The position numbers were made by a program, and so were the translations under genes. A stretch of 11,070 nt of DNA from JACRLW01 sp050181465 (GTDB lineage Bacteria > Planctomycetota > UBA1135 > UBA2386): NCBI GenBank assembly GCA_050181465.1, contig JBFXDD010000079.1:1-11070 (forward strand). Direction: 5' to 3'. Under the pieces are notes generated by a model. It searched no databases. It was not told where the DNA came from and saw only the letters and a list, made by a program, of their open reading frames with translations. Shown one piece after another: positions 6,684 through 11,070 of the stretch (positions are counted from its first letter, which is position 1; every line of letters begins with the position of its first letter).

Positions 6684-8408
6684 TCAGCGTCCGGTCCGCT
6701 CGCCGAGACGATCGACGCGCTCCATCTTCTGCCATCGCACGTCACTGCCGGCGTTCGGGTCCTGGCCGGATTTCTCGAACAGCACGTATTCACCCTGCTG
6801 GTTCACCCACGCCTCGGAGTAGCCCTGCGGTAGTTCCACGGCGCGCTCCTGCCAGGGATCGCGCCAGGACTCGACGCCGCCCAGTGCCTCCGCGCGCGCT
6901 TGGCTCTGCGCTTCCCAGGACTCGGCGCGATCGCGTTCGATCTCGCTTTGGATGCGTTGGATGTGCGCCTGGTTCTCGGCGAAGGTCGCGGCCAGTTGGC
7001 GGGCGCTCGTCATCACCTGTCGGGCACGTGAGCGCAGGATCTCCTGGCACACGCGCCAACTCGCAATCCAGCGCGGCGTGAACGAGCCGCTGGTCGCGAT
7101 CGCGTGAATCACCTTGCTCGAGCGGTCGAGGGTCCCGGCGGGGCCGCGCACGCTGTAGCAGCGCGTGACCGTCCACACCTGACCGGCGAGTTCGCTGAAC
7201 AGCAGCGCGAACACGAGGTCCTCCTGCCATGGCTTGTCGTCGATGGTGTACTCGTAGCGCAGGCGCCAGCCGTCGCACTGCGCACGACCGCCCCACTCGC
7301 GCAGCGCGAGATCGGCGAGTGCGGGCAGCGAGTGGCGCTGGGTGAGCCGCGCGTCGCGCAGGTGGGGGAGCACCTGCGGCATCCAGAACGCGGTGACGAA
7401 CTGCGCGGGATCACGGGTCGGCGGGGCGACGGTCATGCCCAGATGGTTCTGACCGGGGGCGAGGATGCTGCCCTCGGTCCACGTGAACTGCCGATACGGC
7501 AGCGACTGCATCGTCAGTCCGCTCCGCGGATCCTTCACCTGCCAGAACGGGTTGGCGAGAACCGACTCGGACAGCATCCACTCGATGCGGCCTTCGAACT
7601 CCCAGTCGCTCGGTGCCAGCATGACCAGTGCCTCGGCGTTGTCGGTCATTGGGTCGCGGATCGCAACGCGCTTCATGCGGATCACACCGGCACCCCGTGT
7701 CGTGGATTCGGTCGCCGACACCGCCGACTCGGAGGCGTCGGCAGGCTTGCTGCCTTTGCGATCGGCAGCGACCATCCTGCGCACCTGTTCCAGGTTGCGT
7801 GCGATCTGCGCGCGCATGCCGGTGACCGCGCGCCGTTCGTCGTCGCTGATCTTCAACCGCTGCACGTTGTCGATCGCCGCTTCGTCGCCGCCGTCGGCGA
7901 GGATCTGCATGAAGGCGAGTCCTTCGATCCGCTCGTTCGGCTCGAGCGGGTCGTTGATCAGCAGTGCGGCGTAGGCGAGTTGACCGGCCGGATCCTCCAA
8001 GTACGCCGCGCGGCGCAGCATCTCTGCGGCCTTCTGCCGATCGGGAGCGAAGTCTCGGCCGTCGCCGTCGCGCAAGAGAACGCCGAGGTTGGTGAGCGCG
8101 GCGGGCAGGTTCGCTTCGGCAGCCTTGCCGCACCAGAGGGCCGCGGACTTGCCGTCGACCTTGGTGCCGCGGCCGCGGTGATACATGAGCCCTGCCATGT
8201 AGCAGGCCTCGGCGGACCCGTTGGCCTTGGCGACCTTCTGGAACTCCAGCAGTGCCTGGCCGAACTCGCCGGCGTCGTACAGGGAATAGGCCCGTGCCAG
8301 GGGGCCTTCGGCCGGTTCCTGGGCGCACAGGGTCCTCGTGACGGTCGCCATGCCCAGGGCGGCGGCGAGGAGGAGCGGGGACAGGGCGCGGATCGCGGTG
8401 CCATGCAT
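6684..8408 (-). CDS. Secreted Sel1/TPR-like repeat protein with uncharacterised C-terminal domain
   Basis: This 574-aa protein begins with a signal peptide or membrane anchor (ALSPLLLAAALGMATV; possible cleavage after A29). Residues about 36-137 contain a TPR-like helix pair (ARAYSLYDAGEFGQALLEFQKVA) followed by two Sel1-like repeats: AEACYMAGLMYHRGRG...AALWCGKAAE and AALTNLGVLLRDGDGRD...AAEMLRRAA. A charged helical linker runs to about 235. Residues about 245-440 form an unrecognised alpha/beta domain, with WEFEGRIEWML, NPFWQVKDPRSGLTMQSLPY, WRLRYEYTIDD and VWTVTRCYSVRGP. A likely coiled coil (about 455-510) is followed by a conserved-looking tail at about 525-563 (AWVNQQGEYVLFE, then DPNAGSDVRWQKME), a motif I have seen at the ends of other exported uncharacterised proteins. 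It is probably periplasmic, possibly in protein-protein interaction. The start ATG 8408 has a purine-rich stretch just upstream. The membrane/PilZ-like gene lies 93 bases upstream on the same strand, so the two may share a transcript. Confidence 0.85.
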   Translation of the reverse strand: MHGTAIRALSPLLLAAALGMATVTRTLCAQEPAEGPLARAYSLYDAGEFGQALLEFQKVAKANGSAEACYMAGLMYHRGRGTKVDGKSAALWCGKAAEANLPAALTNLGVLLRDGDGRDFAPDRQKAAEMLRRAAYLEDPAGQLAYAALLINDPLEPNERIEGLAFMQILADGGDEAAIDNVQRLKISDDERRAVTGMRAQIARNLEQVRRMVAADRKGSKPADASESAVSATESTTRGAGVIRMKRVAIRDPMTDNAEALVMLAPSDWEFEGRIEWMLSESVLANPFWQVKDPRSGLTMQSLPYRQFTWTEGSILAPGQNHLGMTVAPPTRDPAQFVTAFWMPQVLPHLRDARLTQRHSLPALADLALREWGGRAQCDGWRLRYEYTIDDKPWQEDLVFALLFSELAGQVWTVTRCYSVRGPAGTLDRSSKVIHAIATSGSFTPRWIASWRVCQEILRSRARQVMTSARQLAATFAENQAHIQRIQSEIERDRAESWEAQSQARAEALGGVESWRDPWQERAVELPQGYSEAWVNQQGEYVLFEKSGQDPNAGSDVRWQKMERVDRLGERTGR

Positions 8409-8418
8409 GTTCCCCTTT
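8409..8418 (-). promoter_or_regulatory. Ribosome binding site of the Sel1-like gene
   Basis: On the - strand the ten bases before ATG 8408 read AAAGGGGAAC, containing an AGGGGA-like Shine-Dalgarno core about 2-3 bases from the start, closer than usual. It supports ATG 8408 as the start. Confidence 0.45.
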
Positions 8419-8472
8419 GCCGGTGGGGCGGGACTTCTCGCCGAAAATCCGGTTCGACGCCTTTCGCGCTGC

Positions 8473-8494
8473 TCCCGGCCACTGCGGGCCGGGA
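8473..8494 (-). terminator. GC-rich hairpin after the PilZ-like gene
   Basis: An 8-base-pair perfect stem (TCCCGGCC with GGCCGGGA) and a 6-base loop lie in the 93-base gap, 7 bases beyond the stop codon of the PilZ-like gene. The position fits a transcript end or processing/stabilising hairpin. No U-run follows on the - strand, so it is not a classical Rho-independent terminator and transcription may continue into the Sel1-like gene. Confidence 0.35.
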
Positions 8495-8501
8495 CCGAGG
8501 A

Positions 8502-9482
8502 CTACCGGGACCGGTCGGTCGGTCTCCTGGGGCTGACCTCGCGCACCGAGCGAGTTCGCAATCCCACAAGCTTCTTCCTCTGGTCGACGCGCGTGACCTT
8601 GCAGCGGAACACAGTGCGCTCGCCGGTAATCACGACTTCGTCGCCGATCTGCAGCTTGCGCGTGCCGCCGTCGGCAGCGGACCAACTGTCGGCGAGCTTC
8701 ACGCGAAGACCGGTGGCGGAGCTGTCGATCAGCGTGACCGGGAACGACTTGCGGTCCCATTCGAGTTGGAGCGGTCGCGCCGGCCGTAGGACGACCAGCC
8801 GTCGGGCGAACTCGCGCGCTTCCTGTTGCGCCGCATCGCCGAAGGCTTGCACGCCGAGGGCATTGACGAGGAGTTCGAAGACCCGCGGATGCGAGTGCCG
8901 ACGCGGATCGGAGAGATCCCTGCGGGTGCGATCGCGGTACCAGTCACCGCCCAACAGCCAGGCAAAGCGCTGCTGCAGGGCCTGGTGGCGGTGAATGCGC
9001 GCCCGCTCGGCCTCGATCCGCTTGCCGATCTCCTGGGCGCGGCCGTGACCTTGGGCCCTGAGCCTGGCGGTGACTGTCACGAGTTCCTCTTGTTGGGCTT
9101 TTCGAATGCGTGCCCAGAGATGGCTGTCGAAACCGAGTAGGGACTCAACGACGCCCCAGCCCGACTCATGCATTAGGGGTTCGATGGTGCCGCGAAGGAG
9201 CTTCTCGATCCACACCCAAGGCACGGCGATGCCAAGGAACCAAGCTGCGTTCAGGTGGCAAGTGCGGGCGAAGAGCTCGTGGAGGGCGTAGAGAAAGACG
9301 AATCGGATCGGCAGTGCTGCGAACGCTTGCGAACGCACGCGGCGAGCCAGTGCGCGGTTGCGGAAGATGCCCGTTCGCCAATGAAACCGGCAGGTATGAG
9401 CCCAGGTCAGGGCCCAGGACAGCACCACCGCGAGGAGCAACCAGTGCAGCGGCAGGCCGTTCGACGAAGAATTGGCGAGCAT
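8502..9482 (-). CDS. Membrane protein with C-terminal PilZ-like domain
   Basis: This 326-aa protein has hydrophobic segments at about 11-30 (LHWLLLAVVLSWALTWAH), about 55-70 (ALPIRFVFLYALHEL) and about 79-95 (AAWFLGIAVPWVWIEKLL), so two or three membrane passes. A long charged, Arg/Glu-rich helical region follows (about 125-175, possible coiled coil). Residues about 228-312 look like a PilZ beta-barrel: LQLEWDRKSFPVTLIDSSATGLRV, then GDEVVITGERTVFRCKVTRVD and VGLRTRSV. The D253-x-S-x-x-G258 motif of PilZ domains is present. The upstream RxxxR arginine motif is not exact (RRLVVLRPAR at 227-236), so binding of c-di-GMP is doubtful. ATG 9482 is directly abutted by AGGGAG on the - strand, an unusually tight Shine-Dalgarno if used. 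It may be co-transcribed with the Sel1-like gene. The membrane assignment is good; the PilZ call is moderate. Confidence 0.78.
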   Translation of the reverse strand: MLANSSSNGLPLHWLLLAVVLSWALTWAHTCRFHWRTGIFRNRALARRVRSQAFAALPIRFVFLYALHELFARTCHLNAAWFLGIAVPWVWIEKLLRGTIEPLMHESGWGVVESLLGFDSHLWARIRKAQQEELVTVTARLRAQGHGRAQEIGKRIEAERARIHRHQALQQRFAWLLGGDWYRDRTRRDLSDPRRHSHPRVFELLVNALGVQAFGDAAQQEAREFARRLVVLRPARPLQLEWDRKSFPVTLIDSSATGLRVKLADSWSAADGGTRKLQIGDEVVITGERTVFRCKVTRVDQRKKLVGLRTRSVREVSPRRPTDRSR

Positions 9483-9584
9483 CTCCCTGGGTTCCCTTCC
9501 GACCGACGTGGTGGCTGTGTGTCTCTCCGTGTCGCCGCCGGCAATCTCGCGACTACCTACCGGCGTCGCCCTGGCCGGGGAACC

Positions 9585-9830
9585 TCACCCGTAGTATCGG
9601 AAGACGCCGTCCATCTCGGGGTCCGGTACGGCGATCCCCTCTTCCACCAGAACTGCCGCTGCCTCGAACAGCAAGTCCACGTGGATCCCCTTGGGAGATG
9701 ACAGAGTCATCCGACTCAAACAAGCGATTCGATTCTGCCGCAACTCACTCCGAAGCAACCGGATTGCCCTGCGAAGCAACTTCGAATGAGCGGCACCCGG
9801 CTTGGCGTCTTCAAGGTTGGTCGACATCAT
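9585..9830 (-). CDS. Small hypothetical protein (81 aa), possibly a gene remnant
   Basis: The ORF starts with two ATG codons (9830 and 9827) and does not shadow any larger gene. The predicted protein has a basic helical N-half with a tandem heptad, LLRRAIR then LLRSELR at residues 18-31 (using 18/19 as the first Leu pair), encoded by a 21-base duplication. The C-half contains RMTLSSPKGIHVDLLFEA (about 40-57), then an acidic tail ending VFRYYG. The SSPKGIHVDLLFEA stretch loosely resembles a strand in nucleotidyltransferase-fold proteins of the AbiEii/DUF1814 type, but the catalytic GS..D part is absent, so this could be a decayed fragment or an unrelated small protein. GC is lower than in the neighbours. 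No good Shine-Dalgarno precedes the start. Function unknown. Confidence 0.42.
   Translation of the reverse strand: MMSTNLEDAKPGAAHSKLLRRAIRLLRSELRQNRIACLSRMTLSSPKGIHVDLLFEAAAVLVEEGIAVPDPEMDGVFRYYG
9751..9780. repeat. Short direct repeat CGAAGCAAC x2, 21-base period
   Basis: The 9-base unit CGAAGCAAC occurs at 9751-9759 and 9772-9780. The spacing of exactly 21 bases equals seven codons inside the small - strand ORF and produces its LLR heptad pair. Confidence 0.7.
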
Positions 9831-10119
9831 TCTCGCATACGATAGACAGGTCCTAGCCCTGAAGTCGCCGAGGCAACCTCAACTCACCCGACTGCCATGC
9901 AGCCCTTGGGAATCGTCGAGATGCTCCAGGCTGGAACAGGCCAGAAGGGAGGTTAGGGCGATGACGACTCATGTCAAGGTCCCGTCCGACCTTGGCGCGA
10001 CCTCGGGCACATGCAACTGCGGCCGTGCTCGCGGTCAGGAGGCTTGGACGCGCGGACGGCCTGGCTGGCGGTGGCCCGCCGGCTCGAGACTTCGGCGCAG
10101 TGCCAAGAGCGCGTGGCGA
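9831..10119. other. Intergenic stretch between small ORF and zinc-ribbon gene
   Basis: No supported gene is seen in these 289 bases. A + strand ATG at 9961 is preceded by GGGAGG, but its frame runs into Arg/Trp-rich sequence antisense to the zinc-ribbon gene and looks non-coding. On the - strand, TATCGT at about 9840-9845 could be a -10 element for the small ORF, but no -35 is found at proper spacing. Confidence 0.35.
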
Positions 10120-10395
10120 TCACTCGCTCGCTGGCGGGGTTCGCCGCGTGAACGGCACGATGGGTCCGTTGACCCCGCGCGGGGTCACGTGGGTGGCGAA
10201 CCAGTGCACGTAGCCGCACTCGACGCAGACGTAGCAGGTCGCGGAGTAGTTCGCCCAGTCGAAGCCGAAGAAGGATGCGAGCCCGGTGTTGAGCTGCCAA
10301 GACCGCTCCACAAACAGGTCGTGAGCGCATGCACCGCAGGTGAGGTACTTGTCGCCGCGAACCCGAACGCGCATGCCCAAATCGTTCGTCGTCAT
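10120..10395 (-). CDS. Small zinc-ribbon protein (91 aa)
   Basis: Two CxxC pairs are visible, C20-GA-C23 and C57-VE-C60, with an extra C54; together they should bind one zinc ion. The core between them (RSWQLNTGLASFFGFDW, then ATCYVCVECGYVHWF) matches a widespread small bacterial zinc-ribbon family in which an LNT..FF..DW segment separates the knuckles. Members are cytoplasmic and of unknown function, thought by fold to bind nucleic acid or protein. The frame is open upstream to 10467, but those 24 residues are Arg-rich and atypical. ATG 10395 (MTTNDLGMRV) gives the usual length and places the first knuckle near residue 20. The Shine-Dalgarno is weak. The C-terminus (after about residue 70) is a loose Pro/Arg-rich tail. 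Third-codon-position GC is high, supporting real coding. It is divergent from the ELWxxDGT gene. Confidence 0.82.
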   Translation of the reverse strand: MTTNDLGMRVRVRGDKYLTCGACAHDLFVERSWQLNTGLASFFGFDWANYSATCYVCVECGYVHWFATHVTPRGVNGPIVPFTRRTPPASE

Positions 10396-10644
10396 CGCCC
10401 GTGGATGATACCCCGCAATGAAGATCGACGATCGTCGTCGACCTCGGTATCGCCAATCACATCGCACTCACGCACGCAGCGGACGTCGTGTCTTGGATTG
10501 CGCCGGGTGACTCGAGTACCGGTGCCAGGGGAATGGCAACCTCGTGCGCTCACTGCGGGGTCGCGATCGCTGACTCACGCCATCGCTCCTTCATGGCGCA
10601 CTCCGTTGATGCTCGCGCGCACTGTCGTGGCCATCACGTAACAG

Positions 10645-10666
10645 CGGGAGCCTCAGCCCGCTCCCG
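10645..10666. repeat. Inverted repeat CGGGAGC/GCTCCCG
   Basis: A perfect 7-base-pair stem with an 8-base loop lies about 90 bases before the ELWxxDGT gene. It has no T-run on either side, so a terminator call is not supported; it may be a 5' leader hairpin or chance. Confidence 0.4.
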
Positions 10667-10740
10667 TCCGCGTTCTACCGACGCGGCACGTCGCTTGAGA
10701 CTGCGGCCCATGCCCTGCCGCCGCCCCCCCCTGGAACTTC

Positions 10741-10746
10741 GAGGAG
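10741..10746 (+). promoter_or_regulatory. Shine-Dalgarno of the ELWxxDGT gene
   Basis: GAGGAG lies 8 bases before ATG 10755, an ideal ribosome binding site and the strongest one in the window. It fixes the start of the downstream gene. Confidence 0.75.
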
Positions 10747-10754
10747 CCGACTCC

Positions 10755-11070
10755 ATGAACCCAATCCTGCCCCATTCTGTGGCAGCCCTGCTGGCCCTGG
10801 TCCATCTGGGATTGGCGCCGACGGCCCTCGCACAGATGCCGACACGACTCGCCGACGCTCACCCCGGCGCGGGAAGTTCGACTCGCTCCGATCAACTGCT
10901 CTGGATGCATCCCAGCGGGCAGTTCGGACTCGCCATCCTCGAGGACGGCACCGCAGGCGACGAAGTATGGCGAACGGATGGAACTGTGGCGGGAACGCGT
11001 CTGCTGTTCGACCACTTCGTCAGTCACAACCACCAGGGCATCACTCCGGTCCGCGGCACGATCGCGGGTC
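10755..11070 (+). CDS. Secreted ELWxxDGT-repeat-like protein, 5' part
   Basis: The gene begins at ATG 10755 behind a good Shine-Dalgarno and is still open at the window edge, so only about the first 105 residues are present. Residues 1-27 are a signal peptide (VAALLALVHLGLAPTALAQ, cleavage near T-A-L-A before Q), oddly lacking a basic residue at its front. Residues about 47-77 run through LLWMHPSGQFGLAILEDG to E70-V-W-R-T-D-G-T77, then VAGTRLLFD. This is a clear match to the ELWxxDGTxxGT repeat seen in large exported or surface proteins, including many from Planctomycetota and Myxococcota. Such repeats probably form beta-propeller-like blades; no enzymatic role is known. More repeats and possibly a sorting domain would be expected downstream, outside the window. 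Confidence 0.85.
   Translation, partial: MNPILPHSVAALLALVHLGLAPTALAQMPTRLADAHPGAGSSTRSDQLLWMHPSGQFGLAILEDGTAGDEVWRTDGTVAGTRLLFDHFVSHNHQGITPVRGTIAG

Larger units (their letters stand above)
10396..10754. other. Divergent intergenic region
   Basis: These 359 bases separate the leftward zinc-ribbon gene from the rightward ELWxxDGT gene and should hold both promoters. Visible structure: a 12-base perfect palindrome CGACGATCGTCG (10426-10437); a TATCAT on the - strand shortly upstream of the zinc-ribbon start, possibly a -10 element without a clear -35; an inverted repeat CGCCAT/ATGGCG (10578-10583 and 10593-10598); a 7-base-pair hairpin (10645-10666); and a run of eight C (10724-10731). No gene is supported here. 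Confidence 0.45.

Noticed and set aside
6647..6686. Nested inverted repeats (TGACGC/GCGTCA and GTCGA/TCGAC) at the convergent gene ends
   Set aside because: The stems are only 5-6 bases, the outer loop is long, and there is no T-run; too weak to call a bidirectional terminator.
7104..8789. Long + strand ORF (561 codons) opposite the Sel1-like gene
   Set aside because: The opposite strand has a signal peptide, Sel1 repeats and a ribosome binding site; this frame spans two genes antisense and shows no recognisable motif.
10396..10467. 24-codon upstream extension of the zinc-ribbon protein
   Set aside because: The extension is Arg-rich, contains a palindrome and a possible -10 element, and does not fit the usual short N-terminus before the first CxxC.
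9802..10641. + strand ORF (279 codons), including an ATG at 9961 behind GGGAGG
   Set aside because: Most of it is antisense to the zinc-ribbon gene, and its composition is Arg/Trp/Ser-rich without motifs; the purine stretch alone is not enough.

Overview
The window is high-GC bacterial DNA packed with protein genes and has the character of a Planctomycetota chromosome. The pointers are a sigma factor fused through a membrane segment to carboxypeptidase-regulatory-like beta domains, a Gfo/Idh/MocA dehydrogenase paired with a xylose-isomerase-like TIM-barrel protein, an ELWxxDGT-type secreted protein, and mostly weak Shine-Dalgarno sites. This is inference; there is no rRNA or other phylogenetic marker. 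I see no tRNA, rRNA, CRISPR array, transposase or phage gene.

Left block, + strand (250-6663): four co-directional genes. First is a large membrane-anchored ECF-like sigma factor with an exported C-terminus. After a 40-base gap carrying a 14-base perfect palindrome comes a Gfo/Idh/MocA oxidoreductase (394 aa), then a sugar-isomerase-like TIM-barrel protein (347 aa), then a secreted 520-aa protein whose GTG start overlaps the TIM-barrel stop by 4 bases. The two enzymes look like a sugar or polyol oxidation/isomerisation pair. The sigma fusion may respond to something outside the cytoplasm, but a link between it and the enzymes rests only on adjacency.

Middle block, - strand (6684-9482): a secreted Sel1/TPR-like protein with an uncharacterised C-terminal domain, and upstream of it a membrane protein with a C-terminal PilZ-like domain. 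They converge on the left block with only 20 bases between stop codons.

Right block (9483-11070): looser DNA with a local GC drop to about 56% (hand count over 9661-9840). It holds a small - strand ORF of 81 codons with an internal 21-base duplication, a 91-aa zinc-ribbon protein on the - strand, and the start of a secreted ELWxxDGT-type protein on the + strand that runs off the window. The last two are divergent and share a 359-base intergenic region.

The most unusual item is the sigma-factor/transmembrane/beta-domain fusion, which is laid out like a one-piece transmembrane transcription regulator. I did not find a clear, complete, previously undescribed multi-gene system.
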